A DNA stretch of 64,000 bases from Archegozetes longisetosus. Lineage: Eukaryota; Arthropoda; Arachnida; Sarcoptiformes; Trhypochthoniidae. The stretch spans positions 14,867,172 to 14,931,171 of the forward strand of contig JAEMBT020000008.1 of NCBI GenBank assembly GCA_018873245.2, read 5' to 3'. The notes beneath the pieces are model-generated. The model made no database searches. It was given only the letters and a program-made list of their open reading frames with translations, and was not told where the DNA came from. The number at the start of each line of letters is the position of its first letter. The first letter of the stretch is position 1. This document shows positions 54,101 through 63,968 of the stretch, in pieces. The position numbers and the translations under genes are program-made.

Positions 54101-54387
54101 ACTGGATCCTTATTGACATCTGTGATTTAAACCTTGACTCAATAGTATGTTTAATATAATCCTAAGAAGGCATCTCTAATAGCCGGAAATGACCGGCTGC
54201 ACAGTCGGCTTCAATCCTCGAGCCGATGGTTTTGACATTAAATAATAATCTGTATTCTTATAGCATTTGAAATGCGCTTCTATTGATTTCTAATACTAAT
54301 GTTGCAGAAATTCCTCTCTCAGAATTGAAGTCCAGTCGCTGGCTGTGGATTCCTTTTATAGTAGCTCAAACTTATTATTTCTTATGA
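50932..54387 (+). CDS. two-CUB surface protein, SOL-1-like
   Basis: Spliced gene of six proposed exons: 50932-51104, 51198-51302, 51380-51594, 51741-51972, 52189-52424 and 54308-54387. Together they give 346 codons plus a TGA stop with consistent phases throughout. The product has a signal peptide (hydrophobic core about 9-28, likely cleavage near Ala32), CUB1 (about 34-163, Cys 34/36, 65, 94, 122), CUB2 (about 179-303, Cys 179, 215, 243, 267) and a C-terminal hydrophobic tail (332-346). I recall close similarity to arthropod proteins annotated suppressor of lurcher protein 1, with shared blocks such as VEITFDEFDV, GDFVKLFLHL and GFRGTYRF. C. elegans SOL-1 is a CUB-domain auxiliary subunit of the GLR-1 glutamate receptor; a receptor or synaptic role here is inference. 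The last exon makes it probably GPI-anchored. Intron 5 carries a hAT transposon. Confidence 0.8.
51198..51302 (+). CDS. exon 2: CUB1 middle
   Basis: Acceptor GTGTCACAG. Encodes YVENINCLLYSF, carrying the second CUB cysteine, and VEITFDEFDVQKTTV. The donor is the weak GA/GTCAGT. It was chosen because it alone joins in frame to the CEYGDF block of exon 3; the nearby GTGAAT donor leaves the wrong phase. Confidence 0.78.
51380..51594 (+). CDS. exon 3: CUB1 end
   Basis: Acceptor AAATAAAG. Encodes CEYGDFVKLFLHL, with the acidic Asp typical of calcium-binding CUB domains, then SILCGK with the fourth cysteine and the closing FRGTYRFLNK. The donor is AAAC/GTAAGT and the exon ends in phase 1. Confidence 0.85.
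51610..51710. repeat. AAC/ACT-rich intron 3 tract
   Basis: Intron 3 contains a low-complexity purine/pyrimidine alternation dominated by ACAACACAACTACAAC-like words. It has no coding significance. Confidence 0.7.
51741..51972 (+). CDS. exon 4: CUB2 first half
   Basis: Acceptor TGATCCTTAG. Encodes a linker then KCDYQF, GRFYSPQYPSTYPRNIQC and ERVKLVLEQV, a standard CUB N-terminal half. The donor is AG/GTGAGA and the exon ends in phase 2. Confidence 0.87.
52189..52424 (+). CDS. exon 5: CUB2 second half
   Basis: Acceptor GATTATAG, the only AG that restores the CUB frame. Encodes SCINSPDVILVHDGNG, GQLC and GQGFKGKYMFD, completing CUB2. A Gly/Asn/Thr-rich linker ends with Ser-Thr. The donor is ACCG/GTAAGT and the exon ends in phase 1. 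Confidence 0.85.
52722..53387. mobile_element. non-autonomous hAT transposon with 8 bp TSD
   Basis: The element spans 52730-53379 (650 bp). Its ends are perfect 21 bp inverted repeats, CAGGGCAAGTATTTTTCGGG plus A, reading the same inward from both sides. It is flanked by an 8 bp duplication CTTATAAG at 52722-52729 and 53380-53387. The 8 bp duplication, CAGGG terminus and T/A at positions 2 and 7 of the duplication are hAT superfamily hallmarks. Many subterminal AATCGGGA words occur near both ends, as expected for transposase-binding sites. The interior keeps only a short minus-strand transposase remnant, so movement would need a transposase supplied elsewhere. Perfect ends and duplication suggest a fairly recent insertion into intron 5 of the CUB gene. 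Confidence 0.95.
52901..53101 (-). pseudogene. hAT transposase C-terminal remnant
   Basis: A 66-codon minus-strand frame ends at TAA (52901-52903) and is closed upstream by a stop at 53102-53104. It includes YAERSFTVYKNLLTEDRQ followed by CFSPENLEI. This matches the hAT dimerisation region, whose usual form is SERxFS...LTxxRxxLxPENLE. The catalytic core and the DNA-binding zinc finger are absent, so it is a fragment left by internal deletion. No start codon is expected or needed. Confidence 0.88.
54181..54226. repeat. two adjacent GC-rich hairpins
   Basis: AGCCGG/CCGGCT (54181-54198, 6 bp loop) is followed by TCGGCT/AGCCGA (54205-54226, 10 bp loop). The patch is GC-rich within an AT-rich intron and lies about 80 bp upstream of the terminal exon. 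Confidence 0.7.
54308..54387 (+). CDS. terminal exon with GPI-anchor-like tail
   Basis: Acceptor GTTGCAG is preceded by CTAATACTAAT, which resembles a branch point. Entered in phase 1, as exon 5 requires, it encodes 26 residues and then TGA at 54385-54387. The tail has a Lys-Ser-Ser-Arg spacer followed by WLWIPFIVAQTYYFL, with no charged residue after the hydrophobic stretch. That order (small residues, spacer, hydrophobic terminus) is the usual GPI-attachment signal; a very short tail anchor is the alternative. ATTAAA, a variant poly(A) signal, occurs at 54438-54443. Confidence 0.65.
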
Positions 54388-54437
54388 TATAATTTAATTT
54401 TTGCAGTCAATTTATACACATATCATAACTTTTAGTT

Positions 54438-54443
54438 ATTAAA
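54438..54443 (+). promoter_or_regulatory. variant poly(A) signal
   Basis: ATTAAA about 50 bp after the proposed stop of the two-CUB gene. It is consistent with transcript end here but is a common word in AT-rich DNA. Confidence 0.35.
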
Positions 54444-55164
54444 ATTTGATGCGCAGTCATACACACAATATTGACTTTGAACTCCTCTAAAATTGAGTTG
54501 AGTTGAAAACTTGTTGAGAAGAAAGTTAAAATCCAGAGAAATGACATGAATTAATGTAATTTGATGTGAAAATTGGTATGGGCTTGAGGTCAATATTGAA
54601 AATTAGCATTAAGTAAATTTAGAATGATGAGGCAACAGGAGAAGCCTAAGTTTACTCTAAGAACTATATTTTTTATAAATTATTCTCCACTGGAAATGTC
54701 AACAAAATTCTTACTTTTGATCTTCAGAGAATAATGTATAGAATATCAATAATATGAGCTAGGATTAAAAATAAATGAGATAGAAATTCTGTTCTGCACT
54801 GATGTATTTCGACAAAAAACTTCTAAGACTTGCTTTAAACCATCCAAAAGGTTATGCGGTTATAAATTTATAAAGACTTCATTTACTTGAGTTTCAGAAC
54901 AAACCCAATTTTAGGTTCATCCTAACATTTTCTTCAGTGATATTCCAAAAAACTTATATTGACCTGAAAGCTAAAACTAAACAATAATTTATTTAAATAT
55001 TGACTGGAAAAGTTTCAAAATTAGTATATTTTGAAGCAGAAAACAACTACCAACTGCAATTACAACTAATTATAACTTAAAATGAAAAATTAGCCAATAA
55101 GTGAATTTTTAGATCGGATTTTAGATTGGATTATATTTATAAATTTTTTATATTTGTTTTGTAG

Positions 55165-55218
55165 AGCCCGACAATCCAGGAGAAAAGAAGCTAAAAATAA
55201 TTCCAACTCAATTTCCTG
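55165..55218 (+). CDS. orphan mini-exon candidate, phase 1/1
   Basis: A 54 bp stretch between a T-rich acceptor (TATTTGTTTTGTAG) and a good donor (CCTG/GTAAGC). It is open in the phase left by exon 5 and encodes about 18 polar residues beginning Glu-Pro-Asp-Asn-Pro-Gly and containing KKLKIIPTQFP. Being a multiple of three and entered and left in phase 1, it could be a cassette exon linking exon 5 to the CUB exon at 62733. A chance origin is possible given its size. Confidence 0.4.
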
Positions 55219-55553
55219 GTAAGCAAACACACATTTATCTTTTGAACATTAAAGTTTAGTAAAATATTGAAAATCTCTTCAAGTAGAGATTATAAGCCCT
55301 ACCATACACCACCTTCTCGTACTTTTATTGAAACCTAAATGGGCAATAAATCAGTGATAGTATATTTCCAAAATCAATAGTAGGATATTTCGGTCAACTA
55401 ACAGGCGTTTTTCTTAAGAATGAATATAAATTCAGATTTGTGTTGATTATTACTTTGAGTAATAGAATGTGAACAATAGATCAAAGTTGGTGGCATGGTG
55501 TATGATAAATAGTGCATATTATCAAATAGCAACCTAATACATCTTACTTACAG

Positions 55554-55603
55554 TTAGAACAAATCCAACCGTTTCGGATCAAAATTGTTCGGCTTATCTG
55601 TAA
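55554..55603 (+). other. weak alternative terminal exon
   Basis: After acceptor CATCTTACTTACAG, the phase required by the 55165 mini-exon gives about 16 residues (Val-Arg-Thr-Asn-Pro-Thr...) before TAA at 55601-55603. If real it would make a secreted form without the hydrophobic tail. There is no clear poly(A) signal close by and nothing conserved to support it. Confidence 0.15.
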
Positions 55604-57874
55604 TACTAGCCTATTAGGCAGAAAATAGTGCTTTAAGTTATCTCTTCTTCAACTCCTTCACTCTAATGTCAGGTTTAGTCCTTTACTCTACTTGTTATCT
55701 GAAATACTTTCTCTAATTTGAAACAACAGCTATTATTGTCAGTTTTGATGAGAAACATAAATGAAATTGAGAAAATGTTCTCAATCTATTAATGCATTTT
55801 TGATGTCTTTCTCTCTTATCAAGTTTTATTGAGTTTGTTCTCAACTATGAAAGAGTTAGTTGAGCACCATGAGAGTTGGAAAAGTATTTTTTTAACGCCA
55901 CTTCTCTATTCACTTTATGCAGTAGTATTAGTGATAAGACGTGTAGAGATAACGAACATTTAACATAGAGTAATGTTTTGTTTGATAACAACTCAGGTAT
56001 TGAGATGAAGAACAGCTAAAACCATTTTCACCATAAATCATGTCAATGCTATTCAATTCCGGAAGAATGTTGCAGACTAAAATTGCTGCACTTTTTCATC
56101 TTATTTATTATCAAAATGAATCATATCCGCCATTACAATACATAATTGAATAATTCTCTAAATTATTTTAAAGAATATTTTATAAATTATTTTAATTTAA
56201 CATTAGATTTATGTTTTCGATCTTTTACAAAATATGAATTTTCAGGAATATTGATTGATTTGACTCACGAATAGGATGTTATAAATGCAATTCAACAATC
56301 GGAACAATGTTTAAAATCATTTATCGTACTAACCAATTGAAAATTCATTTTTTGGTTAACACTAATTTTAAGCAAACTAATTAATCGAATGGAGTCAATT
56401 TGGGTTATCTCATTTGTTGATAAATAGAGAATGAAGTTGGTTTTAGGAAATATCTAATTGTTTTTATGAATAGTAAGTTTATCGATGTTATTCTGTATTG
56501 CGAGCTCGTATTGAATATTTGAGTGCATCAGCAAAAGTGCAAAGCTTATCTCAAGCTGATATTGCAGAATATGCTCTAAAGTTAGATATTATGCGCATTT
56601 CAATTGAGCTAAATATAACATTATGTTATATATTACAAATATCAAACAAGTTATTACCTGAAAGTTTTCAAATTTCTTGTAATACAGGCCTTTTTGCGAG
56701 AAAATAAATTTTGTAATACATAACTCTAACATCAACTATTTCTAATACAATTTGCAACATCTCAGCAAATATTTTTCAAGTCAATCTTATCCTTTGGAAA
56801 CAAATTCAAACAACATATTGATGAAAGATTGAGCTCAGTTCTGGCAATTAATAATTGTTGTATTTAGTATCTAAACAATTTAACAGATATTTGCTCTTTG
56901 AAGACAAGTTTTGTTGAAAGAACTTAATAGTTGAACAATATGAAAATAATCTGCATATGAGTCGTATGTTTAGTAAAATGTATCATTTCTAGAAATGAGT
57001 ACTTAGATTAAGGGGTAAAATATAATGTTTGTATTTAAATTCTAGTAGAATAATTAACATAACATCCATTTCTCAGGCAAATAATTAGTCTTTGTTTAGA
57101 TGCTTTAATTTAGTCTCTCTTTACTATAATGACGCATAAATTAACAAAAGACTACGCAAAATATTAGATCAACTCAAATAATAAATAATTCAATTTATTA
57201 TTTATTAATTTCATTACTCAACTAATCGAAAAATTACTTCGTTTTTAACTATTCTTCAAATAACCATCAAATTTGTTCTCCAATCTAAATCAATTTATTC
57301 AAGCTTAATACTCTCTGTTCATTTAGTTTGTTAACAATTTTAGTTGCATTTTTCGTTTTACATTGATTTCAAATTTCAAGTTTGAACCTCAATATGAAAA
57401 CCATTTTTGAATAATGGAGCAAATGGGTGTTAAAGAAAAATTATCTAATTTTTACAGTTTCATGATTTGAAATATAGAAGGAAAGGCTCATTGATAGGAA
57501 TCTTCATAGGTTAGGTTAAATTTAGAGTATAGTAGTGTGAAGCCATGCAATTTTGAAGGCTTTCTCGAAACACGAACCAATTTTATTTACTTCAGAGCAT
57601 TTACCAAATAATAGGTAGACCCAAAATAATAGCATAGTTTCGATTTCTCCCTGTTATGTCAAGCAAAACAGAATTAATTTTTCACTGTAAGAACAGAATC
57701 AGTCAAAGCATAATTTGATTTTTTACACACAAAAGCCTTCCGACCGGAGTGCGAAAGTAAAAGGGTTTGTAATGCATTCTTGTTACGAAACTTTCATTTA
57801 ATCAATGGAGACTTTCACACATTGTGCGGCATTCAACCGAACCATAATTTTATAAGGCATCATACTCTATAATA

Positions 57875-58096
57875 GCAGCCGGCCACTTAACGCCTTTTGC
57901 AGGCCAGATTTAACTACTTTCTAGTCAAATTATATCTAACAGATTGCATTTGAGGCCAAACTCCCTCGATAAATACAAACTTGCAATTTTTTCATATAAA
58001 ATACTCATTAATAACATTTGGAGAAAAGTCAGAGGATCAGATAAAATCATCGATTCTACTGAATTCGGCCCGCGGACCTCCATGTACCGACCGCTG
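57875..58096. mobile_element. possible degraded hAT-like element
   Basis: The left edge CAGCCGGCC... and the inverted right edge CAGCGGTCGG... each reach a GC(A/G)GGCC motif exactly 30 bp in, about half the positions matching. Both ends are GC-rich in AT-rich surroundings. No flanking 8 bp duplication is visible, so this may be a relic or two unrelated pieces. Confidence 0.3.
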
Positions 58097-59271
58097 CTTT
58101 GCTTTATAAGTTCATTTCACTAGATGAAGAATCTAAAGAAGCTTTTCAAAAGATGAGAGGTTATAAAAACAAGACTTTGCCTCAATAGTTTCATTATATT
58201 AACAAAATATTTCAAGTATTTTTCATCATTAAACCAGAGAGTGAAGCTGTTTAGATTAAGGCCATGATATAAAAAAACTAAAACCATATTGATATTTTTG
58301 AGTTTTCAAAATTTATTTACTAATAATTTCGCGATAAGGTTAGAAAAATGTGGTTGGAAAACATTATTTTTAAACGTATATGAAATTTTGATTGATTTTT
58401 CAAGCAATTAGAGGAAAATGAATGACTGAAACAAGAGATTGAATCAATTTTTAGTAACAACTCTTAAAGAATAGTTTGGGAGAGTATTGTCATTAGGAGT
58501 TAAGGTTGAAGTAATAATGCAGAGTCTGAGATGAGTTGTATTAGAAGTAGGCTCTGGTCGAATTTAGATAAGATTATTAAACGAAAATAATCTTATTCTT
58601 ATAGAACAACTCTGGATTGGATGGTCTCGTATTTCTGTTTTTCTTATCAAAATAAAAGATGATTCATTTATCAAGCATACTTTTCACATCTTTCAGCTCA
58701 TTCCGTTGTCTCTTCAATTGAATTGCGCAAATCGCAATATGTTACTTACTTAGAAATAAGATCATAACAGATTAATAAGAAAACTGGTTTGTCTGGACAA
58801 TTAAAAAATAGTTAAAATTCGATTATTCATATTATAAATGTGTATCGAACAAATCGATTTGTGGCGCCTTTCCGCGCAGAGTATAATCACTGAAAACGTG
58901 CTCAAGTGAACTTTTAAACGCAAAAATTACGAATTTCACTTAAAGGCTAACTTTCAACTTAGAGAGTAATCAATTTCTGATACCTAAAACGCTGCGTACA
59001 AATGCTATTTTGCTGATATTTCTAAAAAAATTATTGTTTTACTTGGTTTTTTATTTGATATTTTCTTTAAAAATCTAATTCAATTCAGTTCTCAAAAGAG
59101 TCAAATATTTGTAGATATTAGAAATGACGTCAATTTCTATGTTAGTGTAAGTGAAGTTATTATTATTTTGTCGTTAATACAGACCCTGGTAGAGTGTCTC
59201 GACCATTTTTGCATCACTTTCCGTTTTATTGGAGTTTGAAAAATGACTAAATTCCTAAACTACAGTTTGTG

Positions 59272-59294
59272 ACTCTCTCTCTCTCTCTCTCTCT
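59272..59294. repeat. (CT)n microsatellite
   Basis: Eleven CT dinucleotides without interruption. Confidence 0.93.
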
Positions 59295-60557
59295 ATGAAT
59301 CAAAAAAGCAGTGAACGTGAAATCAAAGTTAGGTTGAAAATGGTTGATATTGATGCAAAATCCTCTTTAGAAAGTTTGAAAAAGAGTGATCCTTAGCTTT
59401 TGAATAGGTTAAGTTAGCGCCGCTTTAGGACATTAATGGAAAGGAATTGCAATATTTTGATTGGTGGATACCTGCAATTTATTCTGGACTGTGATTGTTG
59501 AAAGCAGCTCAGTTTTGAATTTGTTTCCCTTTGAGTATTAGAGGATATCAGTAAAAGCAGTCTTCTAGTTCTTCTTCAAGTCTCTAAGGCGGAAATATAA
59601 TCCGAAAATAAATTTCTTTTTCACATAAATCGCTTAAATTTTAACATTTTCATAATATGACAGAATCTATTATGTTCTCTTATGACTTGAACATCTTAAC
59701 AAAATGATCATATAAAATATATTGATTCTAATTTTCACATTTCAACCTTTCTTTCGTTGAAGAGAATCAACATTTTTGTGATCATCTTCTTTGATGCAGT
59801 TATCTAACATATTATATCCAAAGTGACTTTAATTAAATAACCAAATAAATACAACTCTAGCAAACTAAAAGTTTTATTGCAGTTCTCTTAAATAAGATCA
59901 ATCACACTAATGTGAAAAACAGGCATAAATTAGAATGTTGGTTTAATTATTATAGTCATATTATTTCTTTCACCAAAAGTTTAGCCTCAAAAGTATGATT
60001 TAAATATCTATGGATGAGTTATGAGCGTAAAAAGTTATATATAGGATATATTACACAGTTCATATTCGTAGTAACAACATGATTCGGTATCTCATATAAT
60101 GTCTCTGTGGATTGTTCTCATATTTGAATGGTTTCTAGCAGCAAATAGCTATAGATGTTTATGCTCAGTTTATACACCAAAGCCATAACATTTTATATGC
60201 GCTACTCTTTCTGAATTTGATCTCAGCTTTTAGTAAGTCATTATTACTCAGTGGAATAAATTGGACACTAGTGGCACCGATAAATATCAGGCATTACTTA
60301 GTTATCAGATAGGCAGACTCTCAGTTGGGGTACTTTTCCTAATTACTCAATTATATGACCAAATTCTCTCTTAAACTAATATCTTATTTATCACTCCAAT
60401 TCACCTAAACATACTTTACTGAAGTATCTGAAATACAGACTAACACTGAAAGTTACTTACATTGTAAATTTGTTTTAAACAACAATACAGTGGAAATGGA
60501 GAAAAAGTTGTGATGGAAAATATTTTGAATTTTGCAAGTTTGATTTTGTATTCAAAA

Positions 60558-60573
60558 GAGAGAGAGAGAGAGG
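60558..60573. repeat. short (GA)n microsatellite
   Basis: Eight AG dinucleotides. Confidence 0.85.
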
Positions 60574-61060
60574 AACACAGCAACGGTCTTATGTGAGATT
60601 AAATATGACGACATGTGTTGGTGGTGCAAGTTTTTTATCTTTTCCCTGAATTATTAAGCAAAGCGCGCATCAGTTATGTTGAGTTTCTGCCAAATGCCGA
60701 CTTCTTTTGTTAGAAAGATTTCAAATTGTTTGTGTCAAAAAGCGAATAAAAATAAAATCTATAGTAAACAAAGTTTAATGTATTTGTTGCCAAAGCTCTC
60801 AGGAGAGTTATAGCGATTGCCATTTTTTGTTCTCCCTCAGCATTACAAGCATGTCAGGGTTTAATATCATCTCATAACAAGCCATGGATATGGTTTAAGA
60901 CGCCAGAATTCTCTCGGAAGATATATATCTGTATATATAAATTCGTATGAGTTGATGTGTGCTGAGCATTAAGCTCTTACCTGCATCCACGCACAGACCA
61001 ATAATGATATAAGTAAGCAGTACTAACAGTATATTATATCCTATTTCGTATACCTTAGCT

Positions 61061-61125
61061 ATTCTCTGCGAATATTCTCTATGAGTGTTCTCTACGAATA
61101 TTCTCTACGAGTGTTCTCCACGAAT
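61061..61125. repeat. 13 bp array with alternating variants
   Basis: Five 13 bp units alternate between ATTCTCTRCGAAT-like and GTTCTCYACGAAT/ATTCTCTAYGAGT-like forms, suggesting amplification as a 26 bp dimer. Confidence 0.88.
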
Positions 61126-62016
61126 ATCGACCATACAAAACAACAACTAACTTATCCTAATGCCAACATACCACTGCTCTGTCAGTATAACAAAGGATAA
61201 TATTTATGAAACAAAGTAATCATATAGTGAGCTTCGGGCAGTAATAGCTTTATGTTAAATATTTCGATTGAAATAATCACCTGAACGATTGGGTGCAAAA
61301 CTGATTGTTATGTGATCGCATTTTAACATGTTAGCACTGGTTTGCTTTTATACGCCTGAAAAGCTAGCTATAAAAATTGAGAGAACAAAACCAATTGGGA
61401 ATTTGTTTAGTAAAGAAGATAGAGTGAAGTTGGCAAATACAAACAGAAGGATTCTTTCGAGGGTTTCAACTCTATTGAGATGAATTTAGGCAATGTAGTA
61501 ATATGTTGAGCATCTAAGTGAGAGAGCGCATGCTCTATTGATGCTAGTTGTCTACCAAAGCACTAGTTCTGGTTTGTTCGATCAATCGCACGTTTATATA
61601 GCTCTGCATTCGTGAATACCTACTATTTCAATCCTATGTTAACGAACAATACCACTCCCAACTCCCACCATAAGAATATAACTCTACTATAACAGTGTAA
61701 CCTACTCTGCCAAACTATCTAACTCATCAATTCTTTAAGCTATTAACTGTACCTGCATTTGTTGAAACGTTTGCATATCATTAAGTTTGTCGTCTATTGA
61801 AGTGTTGACTCAGTTCTTACAAATATAATGAATTTTATATTTTGTATCCTCTATCAGTTGTTACGTAGCTATCAACAAATCACTTCTTTCAAAGTAGAAT
61901 CTCTTTAGATTGACTTCTTTCAACCTAATTCAGTGCAATTGACATCACTTTTTCAGTTGTTCTTACTGTTAAGTATCCGTTGATTTGCACTCAATTGATT
62001 TATTGGAACAAAAGCA

Positions 62017-62122
62017 ATGCTGGTGAAGATGTGGCATTGTGTGTCAAACTTTAGATTGTACTCATCAATAGTGTTTCTTGTGAATGTTAATATTGTTGCT
62101 GTATTTGATCAATCCAATGGAG
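62017..62122 (+). CDS. second signal-peptide exon
   Basis: ATG at 62017-62019 starts a 35-codon frame. It has Lys and Arg near the N-terminus, a hydrophobic core (LYSSIVFLVNVNIVAVF, about 15-31) and then polar DQSNG. It ends at the strong donor GAG/GTGAGT in phase 1. The acceptor at 62733 is entered in phase 1, giving Asn-Gly-Ala-Ile-Gln-Cys at the junction. This is most simply the first coding exon of a separate secreted or membrane CUB protein; an alternative first exon of the upstream gene is the other reading. Confidence 0.7.
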
Positions 62123-62321
62123 GTGAGTATCAATACTGACTTTGCTGCCAGTTCTCACTTTTCTATCACTACTCACTCAACTTGTAGACAATCTTCTCTT
62201 TTCTTCTACCAGTTATTATATGTTTCCTCTACTATCATATAAAGCCCAAGAGTATTACGCAATTTGTTATTAGTAACCAATTGATTAGCCTTCAAATACA
62301 TATAGTTTTTAACGATCTTTG

Positions 62322-62360
<39 letters not shown>

Positions 62361-63968
62361 GATGCTATCATTTGGTCAAATTAACTGCTAATATAATTTT
62401 GTATAACGATCTATGCAGTACTGATGATTGCAATCAAAATGATTAGTTTCCGTAAACAGAACTAATTGCAAAGATTTTATGGGTTCAATTACAGCGATAA
62501 TACCATTGAACAAACTAGGATTGAGTTCAGCTGTTCACTCATAGAAACAATTAAGAAAGATTTTTATTAGAGCTTAAAATAGACTTAAAATAGTTGCATT
62601 TATTGGTGAATGAGTGATTGAATAGGTTTGAGTAGAGATTTATTAGTTAATGATGGATAGAATAATAGGTTTGGAGTAGAGATCTATTAGTCAATAAGTA
62701 ATAGTATAAAAGATTTTACTATTTTTCGACAGCTATACAATGTGATCAAACGTTGGACAGCCGTGTATCGAAGAATGGCACATTCACATCTCCTAACTAT
62801 CCAGATCCATATCCTGCTAATGTTCATTGCTCCTATCATTTTAATGGACATGGAAAGGAAAGAGTACAAATTTTATTTACTGACTTCGATCTCTACAAAC
62901 CTGACGATACCACTAGAGAGTAAGTGAAATATGTGAAAGATTCTGTGTTTTATTGCTCTGTAATAAAAACTTTGACTTTTAAAAACTAATACTTTTAAAA
63001 ACTAATACTTTCAATAACTAATACTCTCAATAACTTATGCTCCAAAGTATTAAATCTACTTTGAAGTTAGTTGAGCTGCAAATTTTGGAGTTAGTTCAGC
63101 TACAAATTTCTATATATTGAAAAGTCATGTTTAATACTTAATATAAGTATGAAATATTACAACTTCTTCTGATCAATTTCTCAGCTTACCCCTTGTCACT
63201 ATAATTAATGATACAAATTTTCAATTTACTTAGTTCTTCTCACCTCACATCACACTATCAGAGTTTGAAAAATTTATTTACTTTCATATCACTACTGAAA
63301 CTCTTGGCAACCTTTAAACTCAATTTGATTTGCTTAATGGCTTCTCTTCGATTTGGCTAATATGTTGGGAGAAGTAACTTATGTTACATTTCAATCAAAA
63401 CTTGTATAGTTAGGCATAAATGCAAAACTAAACTAATAAATCGTATTGAATGCATATATTTAGCATTTTAGCAAGCTTATATTTAGCATTTTTGCCAAAC
63501 TTATTCCTATAACTTGTACTGAATATTATCTTATTATTAAGAAAACATAATCTAACTCATACAAGTACATTATGCAATAGATGAATACTGTAATTTACAT
63601 ATAGTTCCTTATTGTGCGTAACATTTTCAGACAGAGAATGGTCTATAGATAATTTAGAAATAATGCTTTACATGTCCTCAGAGAAAAAGGTCTTTTTTGC
63701 ATCATATTAACTCTACTGAGCTATTAATATACTCTAACAAAGCATTCAAATTATCATTTCTTTCCAACTGTTTCCAGTTGTGATGCAGCCGATACTGTAA
63801 TGGTCTTTATCACTATCAATGGCCAGAAAGAAAGAGTCGATAATTTTTGCGGCAACGATCTTCCACCACAACTAATGTCGAACGGGCCCTCTTTAACCGC
63901 TGAATTTAAAAGCTTACATTCAACTGATTATGTGAAGGGATTTCGAGCAATTTATCGATTCGTTACAA
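62017..63968 (+). CDS. CUB-domain protein, partial (runs off window)
   Basis: Three proposed exons (62017-62122, 62733-62919, 63778-63968) encode a signal peptide and one complete CUB domain, with a phase-1 donor only 32 bp before the window end. The four CUB cysteines appear in IQCDQT, NVHCSYHF, EDCDAADT and DNFCGND. The domain has GTFTSPNYPDPYP, ERVQILFTDFDLY and FRAIYRF, a canonical CUB pattern, and again resembles SOL-1-type or related arthropod CUB proteins. Further CUB or membrane segments are expected to the right. Orientation and spacing make it a head-to-tail neighbour of the two-CUB gene, likely from an ancestral duplication or an original multi-CUB gene. Confidence 0.75.
62324..62356. 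repeat. (CT)n microsatellite
   Basis: An uninterrupted TC run of 33 bp, located in the intron between the signal-peptide exon and the CUB exon. Confidence 0.95.
62733..62919 (+). CDS. CUB exon, first half
   Basis: Acceptor TTTTTCGACAG. Entered in phase 1, it encodes AIQCDQTLDSR, NGTFTSPNYPDPYPANVHC and KERVQILFTDFDLYKPDD. The donor is AGAGA/GTAAGT and it ends in phase 2, like the equivalent exon 4 of the upstream gene. Confidence 0.88.
62965..63043. repeat. 16 bp tandem array
   Basis: About five copies of a unit close to AAAAACTAATACTTTT, starting 45 bp inside the intron after the first CUB half-exon. Confidence 0.9.
63456..63502. repeat. 23-24 bp duplication
   Basis: Two tandem copies beginning ATATTTAGCATTTT and differing by an indel and two bases. 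Located in the last intron. Confidence 0.88.
63778..63968 (+). CDS. CUB exon, second half
   Basis: Acceptor ACTGTTTCCAG. Encodes DCDAADTVMVFITINGQKE, FCGNDLPPQLMSNGPSLTAEF and KGFRAIYRFVT, completing the CUB domain. The donor is ACAA/GTAAGT and it ends in phase 1, so the reading frame continues outside the window. Confidence 0.88.

Larger units (their letters stand above)
55604..62016. other. non-coding stretch between CUB loci
   Basis: About 6.4 kb of AT-rich sequence. It contains a possible degraded hAT-like element at 57875-58096, GA/CT microsatellites and a 13 bp array. A 69-codon frame at 56498-56707 has no splice context or recognisable similarity. Confidence 0.5.

Noticed and set aside
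56498..56707. 69-codon frame considered as an extra exon of the CUB locus
   Set aside because: No acceptor in the needed phase, no cysteine or CUB pattern, and no hydrophobic anchor of convincing form.
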